A stretch of 64,000 nucleotides of DNA from Cochliopodium minus (taxonomy: Eukaryota > Discosea > Himatismenida > Cochliopodiidae). Positions within the stretch are counted from its first letter, which is position 1. Each line of letters begins with the position of its first letter. Made by a program: the position numbers and the translations under genes. Positions 43,837 through 56,438 of this stretch are shown piece after piece. The notes beneath the pieces are model-generated. The model was not told where the DNA came from. It saw nothing but the letters and a program-made list of their open reading frames with translations, and did not search any database. The stretch spans positions 86,654-150,653 of the forward strand of contig JAMYWO010000032.1 in the NCBI GenBank assembly GCA_024220525.1, in the 5' to 3' direction.

Positions 43837-46433
43837 ATGAAAATGTCCAGTTCTTGTTTTTCTTTTCATAATATAGTTGTTTTGGGTATATTAATTTAAT
43901 AAAGCTCAAAATCTTTTCAATTTATTTAAAAAGGAAAATAAATTCATTCACTCAATTTGATCAAACTTTATTTAGTTTATTTTAATCATTTAATATTTGA
44001 TTCATTTTAATTTTCATATGATTCAAAGAAAATGGAGATGTTTACTCATTTGGTCACAATTATTATGGACAATGTGGAACAGAAAATAATGATAAAGAAA
44101 CAATATTGAAACCAACAAAAATTATGAATAATAAAAATATCAAATCTGTTGTATTGGGAGAATTTCTTTCTTTTTATTTGGAAAGTAAATTTATTTCTTT
44201 TTTTTTTTTGATTATTTAAAATTCAAAATTAAAAAGAAAATGGAGATTTATTTGGGTGTGGTAAAATTTATGAAATAAATAAACAAAAATTATTAAATAA
44301 TTTATTTTTCGAAAGGAAATGATTTATTTGGTCAATTAGGATTAAAAGGAAAAAAAGAAAAAAACTTCATTTTTTCTAAAATTTATTCAAATGTTAAAAG
44401 AATAGCTTCTTCTCGTTTTTTTTCCATTATCCAAAAAGGTATAACAACAAAAAATTCTTTTCATTTTTTTTTTTTATATTTAAAAATTGTTTATTTTTTT
44501 TATTTTTAAAGAAAATGGAAAATTATTTTGGAGTGGAATTTGGTTAAATAAAATAAGTCTTGAATTTAAAGAAGAAATAAAAATAAAAGATGTTATTTCT
44601 TTTTCTTGTGGTCATGAGCATTGTTTATTTTTAAATAGTGAAAATTTTTCTTTAAATTATTTTATTTTTTTTATTTTAATTCAAAAAATAAGAAAGAGGA
44701 GAAGTGTGGGTGATGGGATCAAATGATTATGGACAATGTGGAATTGATAAAAACATTAAATTAATAAATGAACCTACTCTTTTATTAACTGATCCTTCTA
44801 TATTTTCTATTTGTTGTGGTTATGATTATTCTTTTATTTTGACAAGTAAAAATAAATTATTAAAAAAAATAAAAGAAAATCCAGTTAAATTTTTTTTTCA
44901 ACAAAACAAATATAGGAGATGAAAAAGGAAATTCAATTTTAAAATGTTTTGGATTTAATGAGTATGGACAATTAGGAATAGGAAAATACAATAAGAAACG
45001 ACATGAACTGGTTTCAATATCTTCTTTTTCTAATATTTCATCTATTCATTGTGGGGAAAGTCATTCTTTCATCTTACTGCGTAAAAAATAAAAAAATAAT
45101 AACAATAAAAAAATAATGATAATGATAACATTTTTTAAAAAAAGAAAATGGAGAAGTTTTTTCAACAGGAAGTAACCAATTTGGACAACTTGGTTTGGGA
45201 AATGAAAATGAAAGAAATATTTTTTCAAAAACAAATTTACCCAACATTTTATCAATATCAACAGGATCTCGTCATTCTTTATTTTTAAATGGTAAAGTTA
45301 TTCAAATATTTTTAAAAAATTATTTAAATTTGTCAAAAAACTTTCAAAAAGAAAAAAAAGAATTATTTGTTTGTGGAAACAATTATTATGGACAATTAGG
45401 ATTTGAAGATTTAAAAGAAATAAATATTGCTTCACACTTAAAGTTTGAAAATAAAATAAAAATTATTCAAAACACAAATTATTTCAAAGTAAGATGATTA
45501 TTTTTATTAATATATTATTATTTTGTTTTATTGAATTTATTTTTATTTTTGTTTTTTAAAATTTTTTAGGAAATTTCTCAAATTGAAATCAAAATTGTAA
45601 AGAAGATATTAACACTCCTTTCATAAATTATTTATTTTTAATTTTAATTTTAAATAGAAAAGGGAAAATGAAGAAGATAGAATATTAAAAACAGATATGG
45701 AATATTTATTAAATGAAAATCTAACTGAAAATATTGAAATTCTTCTAAAATCAAATTCATCAAAATTAAATTTAAATAAATATCAAATTAAAAATAATAA
45801 AATAATAAAATTAAAAAATAATAATGTTGAAACTTTTGAAGAAGATAAAATGAAGGAATTTTTTGAAAATTATGATGAAAAAAAAGATGATATTTTCATT
45901 GAAATAGAAGTTCCTGATTTTGGTGAAATAGAATTATTTGGTGAAGAAAATGAAAAAGAAAAATATTATTATTTTGGAAAATTCAAAAAAGGATTTATTG
46001 AATTAAATGATGAAAAAGGATTTATTTATGATGAAAATAAAACAATTTTTTGGAAAGTGAATGATTTTTATGAATTAAATTCAAAAGAAAATAAAGAAAA
46101 TGAAAATAAAAAAAAAAAACAAAGTAAATTTAAAAAATGGATTTATGAAAATAAGATTATAAATGGAAAATTTTTTAAAGGAAAATTAGAAATTAAATTT
46201 TTGAAAGAAAATGTTGAATTTAAAGGAATTTTTGAAAAAGGAAAAAGAAAAAATGGAGTGTTGAAAGAAAATGGAAAAGAATATTTTGTTGAATATGATG
46301 AAAAAGGAACTGAAATTTTGGAAAAAAGAAAAAGAACATTTGAAGGAATAAGAATAATGATAATTGGAAATGAAAAGGTTGGAAAAACATCTTTTAAAAC
46401 AAGATTGATTGGTTCTGACAATTTAAATACAAA
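43837..46433 (+). CDS. RCC1-MORN-Roc GTPase protein (Roco-like), 3' part lost at an assembly gap
   Basis: Start ATG 43837 (MKMSSSCFSFHNIVVL) splices to 44029. At least seven RCC1-type motifs follow across short exons: SFGHNYYGQCG, LFGCGGNDLFGQLG, VMGSNDYGQCG, CFGFNEYGQLG, STGSNQFGQLG, CGNNYYGQLG, with CGHEHCLFL-type partners. From about 45690 a single exon encodes an acidic region, then MORN-like strands (YYYFGKFKKGF, GKFFKGKLEIKF, EFKGIFEKGKRKNGV), then GIRIMIIGNEKVGKTSFKT, the P-loop of a Roc/Ras-type GTPase. The frame hits an N at 46434 and AAAAAT repeat, so the rest of Roc, COR and any kinase domain is absent. Protein composition is dominated by Lys, Asn, Glu and Ile. Confidence 0.78.
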
Positions 46434-46628
46434 NATAAAAAATAAAAAATAAAAAATAAAAAATAAAAAATAAAAAATAAAATAAAAATAAAAAATAAAA
46501 AATAAAAAATAAAAAATAAAAAATAAAAAATGAAATAATAAAAATCAAAAATTAAAATTAAAATAAAATTAAAATAAAAAAAATCAATATAATAAATTAA
46601 AAAAATTAAAAAATAATTTTTTATTTAC
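46434..46628. repeat. AAAAAT tract with an N at 46434 (likely collapsed gap)
   Basis: The left gene stops inside its P-loop domain exactly at the N. The right gene (nicalin, minus strand) stops at a splice donor at 46628 with no further exon. The hexamer repeat in between is where assemblies fail. Confidence 0.75.
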
Positions 46629-48397
46629 ATAGAATCAGTAATGTCGGTTCTTTGAAAAGTAGTGGTGGAAGGTTTGGATTTTCCAGATAAAGTGACAGAG
46701 AGGATTCTCTTCTTTGCATAGACTTCGTGTTCCCATGGGACGTGACTTTCAGAGACGTTGATTTTTTTTCTTTCGATGGTGAAAGGAATTTCCATTTGGT
46801 CTGCTGTTACTTTAAATTCCTAAACAAAAAAAAAATTTAAAAAAAATGAAAATTTAAAAATAAGAATAAAGTATAAAAATTAAAAAAATGATAATTTAAA
46901 ATTAATATAATTTCAAAAATAATCAAAAAAATGAAAATTTAAATTATTTAATCTCAAAAAATAAAAATAAAAAAGTAAAAACAAAAAATTAAAATTAAAA
47001 TTAAAAATAAATTCAAAATAAAATAATAACCAAAAAAATGAGAATAAAATTGAAATAATCATGAAATTTAGAAAACAAAAATTTAGTTAACAAAAAATAA
47101 AAAAGTAATTGAAAAAAAAATTAAAAAGGAATTAAATTTCTTACATCATAAATTTGTCTGACCAACGGTTGAGTAGGAGGCTTAGAAACGTGTAAGTGGA
47201 GGGAGTTTTTAGAACCAATGGTATCCAAGCACAAAACAAGTTCAATAGATTTCAAAATTTTGTCATCGACACTGTTAACCCAGGACTTGGAACCCAAAAA
47301 GTTGAATTTACCACCAGATGTCAAAACAAAAAGCAAATTGTATCTCCCTCTTGAATTTGATCTTTTATACAATTTTGAAAATATTCTCGATAATTCTAAT
47401 AATGCTACCACCCCACTTCCATTGGAATCTGCACCGTTTGATAATCCCTAATCACAATTATTTTTTTTATTATTATTTTGTGAGATCAAATTTGTTGAAA
47501 TTATAAAATTCTATAATTTCAGAGAAATTTTTTTTTTTTTATTTACTGGTGCCACTCCCAATGAATCATAATATGCTACTATTGCGATGGTTGGAAGTTG
47601 TTGATTGGTATCTTGATTTTTTCCTGTGACACCATTTAACAATCCCTAATCATAATTTAAAGTTTTAAATCATTATGATGATGTTGATGTATCGAGTTTT
47701 AATTAATTGGATATTGAGTGTATATTTTGATATAAATATAAAAAATAATAAAATAAGGATATGGATATGTTGTAATTTGAATTTAGATTAATATTCATTT
47801 CATTATCACATTATATTTGAGAATAAAAAAGAAACAAGTTATTTTTTTCTTGATTTTGAATTATTTTGAATATTTTTAAATTTTTACCTGTATATTTGCA
47901 TAACTGTAGGAAGATATAACTGGAGTTTCAGTAGGTCCGAGTACAATTAATTGGGTATCAGTATTATGTTGATTAAGAAGACTTCTTTGAAGATTTCTTA
48001 ATTCAGGATTTTCATAAGCAAAGAAAATAGGGATGGGTAATCTTTTTAAAATCAATTCTGATTCAAATTTGGACCATTTTTCACTTAATGATACATCTTG
48101 AAAGTGATTGGGTATAATTACTAATAATCCTTCAAGCCCTCTTCTTCCCATTTCTTTTAATGATGTGGCATTCAATTGATTCAAAGAAAGAATCAATACT
48201 TTTCTTGATAGAGATGCACTTTGTGAAGTGGTGGCCATAAGATTCATATTGGCCCTTTGACTTCCAAAATATTTATCAGATTCAACCTCTCTGTACTGGA
48301 TCATTCTAAATACATCAAATACTTGAACACCATTAATCATTTCAATAAATACCAAGGATATTAAAATCCATATCATCAATACCATTCTGTTTCTCAT
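46629..48397 (-). CDS. NCLN: Nicalin-like ER membrane protein, 3' part missing
   Basis: Start ATG 48397, with a hydrophobic signal anchor (VLMIWILISLVFIEM). Exons then give FDVFRMIQYR, VLILSLNQLN, GLEGLLVIIPNHFQ and IPIFFAYENPEL, followed by PTIAIVAYYDSLGVAP, GLSNGADSNGSGVVALLEL, YNLLFVLTSGGKFNFLGSKSW, LVLCLDTIG and SLHLHVSKPP. These match nicalin closely. Nicalin is a catalytically inactive peptidase-fold protein of the ER that works with NOMO and TMEM147 in membrane-protein biogenesis. The coding ends at a donor after RTDITDS; the roughly 180 C-terminal residues, including the membrane span, are not in the window. Five exons are seen. Confidence 0.85.
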
Positions 48398-48552
48398 CTT
48401 TCAATTTTTTTTTATAAATTTTTTTTTTTTTTTTATCAATCTATTTCTTTCTTGATGACTATCTCTCACAAATAAAGTAAAATCACATATTTTCAAACAA
48501 ATATTACTTTTGTGGGAATATTAAAATTTTTAATTAATTCATTAAAATTAAT

Positions 48553-51500
48553 TTAAATAATATTAATATGAAAATCAAGAACTTCTTTCAACCAATTCAA
48601 CTTGTGTTGATCAGAAACTTGAGAAACCAACTCCAAAAAGCTCAACAATTCAGAGGAAGGAAAAGTCTGAGAGAAATAACCCGCGCAAACATTACAAATA
48701 TCTGCGACAGGATCATCATTGGTAAGTTTACAATTTGAGCAAATAAGATCTTGTTGTGAATAAGCGTAAAACTTGGAATGAACCAAATCAATAAGCTTTT
48801 TTTCAATAAAGTCTTTTTGGATAGGAGAAAAACAACAAGAACATTTCCTTTTGTTATAATAAAAAATTAAATTAAAAATAAAGGTTTTTTAAAAAATTTT
48901 CTTTACCAATTTTTGGATGAATTGGATTCGTCTCCCAAAAGTTCCAAGTCACGTCCTTCTGCACATACTTCACAAACGTAATGTAAAGGATAATTTCTGC
49001 AGGGGTTGACAAACTCTGCTTTTTGATTGAAATCTTCGACATTGATGATTCTCAGGAGATTCTTTTTGAGGGAGAAGATTTCCAACTCTGTGGACTTGTT
49101 GAGGGATAATACATGGGTCAAAGTTTTGACAAATTCCAAAGCCCAATTTGTGGATGAATGTTTGTCTTTGTTTGAAGAGGAGCTTTTGTTTTGAGAAGGG
49201 AAAGAAGTACTGGAAAGATTCATTTGGTAGACGATTCCGAACAATTTAGAAGCGTATTCGTCACTGATCAGTTTGTTATCTTCTTCTTCTTCCTCTCCTT
49301 CTTCGGAATTCTTTTCTTCGATTATTTCGATTGAATCATCTTCAATATCTTGTTTATCATCCAAAATTCCATCAAATTCTTCTTTCTCTTTGATCTTTTT
49401 GACAGATGAAGAAGAAGAATCCTTTTTCTGGTCTTTGTTAGAAAAGATGACGAGTCTCTCCAAAAAATTTTGGACATTGTAAACAAAGAGTTTTTTGATT
49501 GGATCAGGGAAATGTTGAGCAATTTTGAAATTTATTTCGACATGATCAGTATTATCTTCGTGATCAGACAAACTAAAAATGAATTAATTTGAAAGAGTTA
49601 AAATTAGAAAATTAAAGGTTTTTTTTTTTACTTTAGATCATCATTGTGAGTTTGTGAAGGGCTTACAACACCGGAATAGTTGGTAATGTCCATGAACAAG
49701 AAGATCTTCCAAAAAGTGCTAGGAATGATTTGGATGTATTCAAAGGAAGGATCGGAGGAAATTTGTTTGAGGATAAAATTGCAATATTCCATAGCAGAAT
49801 GAGCATCAGATTTGTTGGTAGATACAATCACTTTTCCTTCAGAAGCATAAATGATCTTTCCTCCCAATTTCTCAAATTGTTCGAGCAAAAGCAAGAAAAG
49901 CTGTTTCATGGTTTGGAACAAGTGGTAATGAATTGATTTCTCGTAGAGATAAGAATCTGTGGAGGAGATCCATTCGTAAATTCTCATCAGTAGAGTTTTG
50001 GAGACTTCTCCGTTTTCTTCAGAGGATTCAATGAGCAGTTTTTTGATAAAGTTTTGCAAAAGTACAAGCACTTTGTTGCAATCAACAGAATCGTTGTATC
50101 TCATCGAAAAATCGTAGAGCCTCTCATTTCTGGTATTGGAATTGTCTTCGGAGGGGTTGTTAGGAGTTAGATTGTTCTTGTTATTTTCATTCGATTTATT
50201 TTTGTTGGAAGGATCGTTGGAAGTGGTATTGTAAATAAGAGAAGATTGAAAGTTTTGGAGAAAGAGAGGAGATAGAATGGCAGAAATGGCAAGATGTCTC
50301 ACATCGAAGGAAATGGAGAAGGTGTTGTAGAAATTTGGCTTGCAAATGTTGATGCTTTGGAAGTTTTCGGTGTACAAAGGATCGATCACATTAGGAGATC
50401 CCAAATCAGGGAATTGATTGTTACTCCACCAAAGAACTTGGTTGTTTTGTTGCAAAAATCTCGCAAAAAGAATATCAAGTACAAACTTGAAAGAGGAAGA
50501 TACATTAGCGATCGGAAGATTAGCAAAAGAAGAGATGGCAAGCTGATTCATAAAAAAGAGTTGATGATTGTTAAAGCTTTTGGTGGCAGTTTCTACCAAT
50601 GAAACTTCTTTGTCAGAGTTTTTTTCTAATCCCACAGTTCCGTCCACGAAGGGAATTTCAATCGCAGGCATATCGTTCAGCACGGGAATAGATTCTCTCA
50701 ACAATGACTTCTCTGATTGACTTTGGAGAATCAAGAAAACGTTGGGAGAATTTTCTTTTTTGGTGGATTTTTTGGTTTTCTTTGAAGATTTCTTAGGAAG
50801 AGATGATTTGAGCACCTTTTTCAAGATTTGATTCATTTTCTGCTCTGCTACAGCAAATTTATGGAATCTCTTTGTAGAGTTTTTGAATGAAGGGTTTTTT
50901 TTCTCAAACAAACTTTCCACTTTGTCGGTATCCAAAGAATTGCTACTCTCAATCACAAAGAAAAAGGAAAGATGAGTAAGAGTTTGTTCATCATCGTTCA
51001 CTAAATCTGGGCAAAGAAAGATTGGAATGAAAACACAGTAGACTCCCTTTGTTCGCTTTGGGTTACAAGAATGGTAGAAGTAGATGGTGTTTTTGAGTTG
51101 AGAAGGAGAGAGGTAGTTGTATTTGAAACTATCTTTGTTGGATTGATTTTGGTTTATGGAATGATTGTTTGGAAGATCAATCTTGTTGAGAAGAGAATCC
51201 GTATCGAGGATGGATTGATCAGAAATGGCTGGGATGGATTTATAGTCAGAAGCTACATCTCTTTCGATTTGATCCAAAGAATAAACATTCTTGCTGGAAT
51301 TCAAAGAAGATTGGTTGTTTAGGAAACTGATTCCACCCATCTCCATCAACAACTTGTGGATCAAAGAAATGTTGGATTCGTAAATCTCAAAATTGAAATC
51401 ATTCAAGAGAATCTTCTTCCACTCAGTATAATCGGAGAAAGTGGATTCTTGCATGGTTATCTTGAAGAGATTCAAACAAGTGTAATTTCTTGGAAGGTTT

Positions 51501-54500
51501 TTAGAAAGTTTTTCAGAAGAGGCATACATTGGATTTTCTTTCAAGTTTTGATGGAGGGTGTTGAGATAAAAGATTCTGGGAACAATCACCTTTATTTTCT
51601 GAAGAGAATCTTTGAAAAAGATCCACATCTCAAAGATATCTGTACCATTATCAATCACTTCCACTATTTTCCAGCCAGAAGAAGCCATCTCAAATTTCTC
51701 TTTGTCTTCATAGGTGGAGATTAGATATTTCTTGCCAGGTTTGAAAAGAGAAAGAGTGCCTTGGTTGTTGGAAGCTTCATATCTTTTTTGAGCATTCTTC
51801 TTTCTTTCCAATCTATCTTTCTTCCATTTTTTCTTTTGATAATCTAACCATCCAGAATAATCTTTTTCTCTATCAGGGATCACAACCACTTGTTTTGAAA
51901 TTAATTTTCCTTTTGGTTTTTCGTTGGGATTATCATTTTCTTTTTGGGTGAGAGCTCTCTTGTTGCTCTTAGTAGAAGAAGAAGATGATTGAGAAAAAGA
52001 TTTGATAGAAGTGAACATGGAAGGGAGGTTTTCAATGTCGTTGAGAGGCAAATCCTTTTTCTTGATCACCTTGAAAGTATCTGTAATTTTCCTTTGCTTC
52101 TTTGGATCATTGAGCTGATTCAATTGTTTTTGTAACCAATCAGGATAAGGCATAGAAGGGATAGGATTAGATACAAGTTGCATAGCTGCAGGAATGGTAA
52201 TGATTTTTTGAACAGTGCTGGTAAATCTCTCCAGATAGTAATTCCAATCGAGGATGTTTGCAATGGAAAGGTCGGTGATAGCGTTTGTCTTGAGCCATTT
52301 TCTAATGAAGAAATTTCTTTGTTTTTCATCCACACCCTCTGAAAAGATAATGGTAGGGATAGTTCTTTGAGTTACACTCGTTCCTGCTGGTTCTCTTGCA
52401 ACAATGTATTGACAAGTGAGACCTTTACCTTGAATGTACTGATCTCCCAGAAACTCTCCCAAACGTTTGGCAGTTGTGATCGCATTAGATTTTTTATCAC
52501 CGTACTCTTCCAAGGATTTAGACATGGAAACACTTTGAGACAAATAAGAAATCAATTCTTGTTCTCCAACTCCTTCTCCTTTTCTCTATTTTTAAAGTAA
52601 TTAAATATAAAATAAATTAAAAAATAAAACAGAAGTACTTCAATGAGATACAGCCATTGTTGAGCAACTTCAGAAACAGCAGAATAACATTCAGAAAGGG
52701 TTTCTCCATCCAAAAATCTTTTGAAGACTTCTGATTGAAAGTTTTTGATCAATCTCAGTTCTCCTCTTCTTTTTAACTCAAACCCTTTCAATTCTGAAAG
52801 TTCTCCTTTCAAACTGAAAACAGCATATCTTTTTTTGATTGATTTTCCTTGTTGAGCAGATGCAGGCAAAACCATCGCTTTATACGGACCATCAACCTCA
52901 AAGAAAATGGAGTTTTCGCTCATGATGGTATATGTTTTGCCCTATTCAAAAAAAAAAAAGATTAATTTAATTTTGAAATTTAAAAATTTGTAAAAAGATT
53001 CTACATCTTCATTTAAAACTTGATACTGATGATTTGTAAAGTTTTCGGAAACCATGTGATTGAGAATAGAGCAAATGTAGTTGAAGTTATGTTTCTTGTT
53101 GTTTTTGTCGAGGAGGGAAAAGTGTTCAGGGAAAGAAGAAGGGATGCAACACCAAATACCATCTGTGTCAAGCTCGAGTGGTTTACCAATGCTCTCTATC
53201 ATTTTTCTTGTTTCTTTGATGATCTCAGCACCTGTTTTTGTTACCTAAAATTAAATAAAATGATTTTTTCAGTTGAAATAATATGAAGAAGTTGTTTTGT
53301 TTACAATTCCTGCCATTTCCATGGAGTACCATCTTGATCCTTTTCTCATTACGTAACCATAGAAGGAGTTAAGAATACATTTATGAGCTAATTGCAAAGA
53401 ATCAAAAACGATGACCTGATGAAAACAAATAATTCACTAAATTTGATAATATAAAAATAAGAGAAAGAATTACCATTTTGTTTGCTTCAGAAAGATCCAT
53501 TTCCAATTGACTTACTTCATTAGGATCCTGTACTTCTTTCAAGAGAGAGTTGAGGTAAGAAACACGAGTAGTCCATTTTTTGTGTTCCACTTTGTAGGTG
53601 TATCTGCGATCTCTGAAAGCCCTCACAGTGTCAATGTAAAAAGAGTTTTCTCTCATACAAACAGTGCTCATTTTATCTTCAATGATCTGCACATGTGTTT
53701 TCTTGTAAACTTTCCTGCTGTATTCTTTCAATCTTTTTCGGATGATTTCTGATCTTTGTTGGACAGGCATCTGAAGAAAAGAGACCTTTTTGTCTCCATT
53801 TCTCGTTTTGATCTCATGTTGTTCAGAAATGCATTGTGAATTGATTATTTCAAATTCGTATTTGGAGGTTGGAAAAACTTCAGCTCTCCACATCCAATCC
53901 TATTAAAAAGAAAATTTTATTAAAAAAAAAAAAAGAAAAATTATGTTTTACCATATTTCTTTGACATTGGTTTTCGGGATTGTTAAAATCACAGGAAGAA
54001 CAAGTAATAGGTGTCACCACAGCAGAAGGTTGTAATCTGTTTGTCAAAATGATATTGGGATACATCGCAGCAACGTCAAGATGGTAGATTACAGGGTTTT
54101 CTGTTTTATTGGGATTATTTTCAAGTTCCAAAAGCTTTTCTTTGATTTTTTGGGATATTTCTTCTTTGTTGACAAAATTCTCACTGTCTTGTTGAAGTTC
54201 TGTTTTGATAACAAAATCAAGTACACTATCAACATTCAATTGGAGAGACTTTAAAGTTTCCGTTGAAAGTTTAAAGTTAAGAGGAATGTCATTTCTGTAA
54301 ACTCCACTTGCAAGTGCTTCTACGTGTCCACCTAATATAAAAAATTTGGTATTATCAACCATAAATGTTTTGGATGAAGTTTTTTTTTCTCTTACCAATA
54401 TATGTTTCTGATTCAAGCAAATGTCCATTATATGTTTTAAAGTAATCTTTTTCTTGTTTGTTTGGGTAAATGACGTTTGCCAAATAAGCTTCATTCATCA

Positions 54501-56201
54501 ACAAAGCTTCACAAAGAGTACCAGATCCTTTTCTCAAAACGTCGTCGGGATTCATGGGAATGATGGTACAAAGAGAGAAAATGAAGGGATCCACATACTT
54601 TTTGTAAAGATAAAAAGTGGCGACAGCATCAGAAACACTGTAAGAAGCTAACTCTTGAGGTCGGTCTTTTGCGAATTTGACCATGTCTTCTGGGTCGAGT
54701 GATAAAGGATCATATCCCAATTTTGCTTTTGTTACAGCTTTGAGACCTTGTGATCCTTGTGGGAGATAACTATCTCTTTGCACCCAACAAAAAACATCAA
54801 GATGAGGTGCATATGGAGTGGAATAGCATTCTGACTTTTTGTTGAATCTCATCCCTATTTCATCACTCAGACTCAATTTGTTTTGTTTGCATCTTTCTTC
54901 GATGAATGGCCAATCAAATCCATCTCCGTTGAAAGATACATAGATATTTGGTTTTGTTTCTTTTATATGTTCGAAAAAGTATTTCAACATTGCAATTTCA
55001 TCAGAAGCATTGTGAATCTTGAATGGTCCTTGATATTCTGGTTTGGGAGTATATTCAAAATCGTTGATATCCTGTGATACAATTTCTCTGTTAACGATCA
55101 AAAAACCTTGTCCATCTAACATGTAAGAAATCATGGTTATCTTATCTATTTTGGCATCTGGAAATCTCAATGGAGAGTGAGTGGTCTCAATATCAAACGC
55201 TAATACTTTGGGTTGTGGTCTTTCCAAAATTTCTGGTTGCTTTGAAAGAATCACAGTCCCTATTTAGGTTATTAAAGTGAGTATATCTCGTTATATTAAA
55301 GTATCAAAGTTTGATATTTTTAAATTTTTTTTTTTTTTAAACCATGTTCACAATGAATGTTGTACCATGTTCCCACTCTTATTCCTGAATCTATCGATAC
55401 TCTTGTATAATAAATGATATCATATTCTCTCATGTCTATCATCAATTCTTCCATGTTTTGGTTTGTTTTATCTTCGAATCCTTCTCCAGAATAAAAATTG
55501 GAAAACTCTGTGATATCTCCAGAAAGATAGATTCCCTTTCTTTCTCTGTTCTTTTGTATGTAAGGCATCAATTTATCCCTTACTTCAACCAAAGCTTGAA
55601 CTGTCAAAAAACTTATTTTCAAAAATTTTCTTTTTATTCCGCTCAAATGATTTCTCTATCAAAAATAAAAAAAATTTATAACGATCAAAAAGAAATAGGA
55701 AATTTGTAATATCTCTATTCTTACCAAATCAAGATCCTCTTTTTCAATTGTTTCTATTTTTGAGATCAATGTGCTATATTTTGTCCTAAGGTATTCTTCA
55801 ACATCCATTATATCATTATCCTTCACATGGATGAAAAAATAAGGTTCATATGTTTTCACGCATTTAAATCCTTTCCCATCTTTTCCCAAAAAGTAAAATT
55901 TAACACCACTTTTGGAAATATTTGTTTCTTCATCAAGAAATAGTGTCTATTTTTTTATTTATTTATTGAGCATTTTCATAAATTAGTTTTATTCAAAAAT
56001 TATTACAGGTTGTATGTTTATCAAGAATCCTAATTTATCAGGACCTTTTGTATAATTTTTGAATCCAAATGTATCGTCAAGTTCATTTTCTGATTCTCCT
56101 AATTTTTTTATTTTGGAAAGAGATTGATGATATCCAACAGTCTTGAATGGATTGGAAATTGTGGTTTGTTTTTTCTTTTTGAATTTAAACTGATTACTCA
56201 T
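48553..56201 (-). CDS. POLE: DNA polymerase epsilon catalytic subunit
   Basis: Start ATG 56201 ([11 protein letters not shown]), stop TAA 48553-48555, about 12 exons, roughly 2,400 residues (human about 2,290). The exonuclease domain has [27 protein letters not shown] and [13 protein letters not shown]. The polymerase domain has [20 protein letters not shown] (motif A), [14 protein letters not shown] (motif B) and LDTDGIWCC (motif C). A 2.9-kb exon (about 52555-49628) holds the inactive second half typical of this subunit. The C-terminal cysteine pairs include [13 protein letters not shown], then CSCC, CSNC and CNVC, which bind the B-subunit and metal. In exonuclease motif II a Gly replaces the usual Phe of NGDFFDWP; the acidic residues are kept. 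It should be a working leading-strand polymerase. Confidence 0.96.
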
Positions 56202-56438
56202 TTTTTCTCTTTTAATTTTTTTTATTTTATTCAAATTAATTGGCGCAAAAAAAAAATAAAAAAAAATTTAACGATTTTTAAAAAAAAAGGTAGTCTTAGA
56301 CATTCCAAACTGATAGAAAACAATTGATGAAAGAAAAAGGAAATAGTTAATTTGTGTTTTTTTATTATAACAAATGAAAAGTATGAAAAATAAAAAAAGA
56401 TTTTATGTGTTTTGTTTTTTGTGGTTATGAATTTTCGA

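Noticed and set aside
49273-49482. Ser-rich plus-strand frame
   Set aside because: Complement of an acidic Glu/Asp run in DNA polymerase epsilon.
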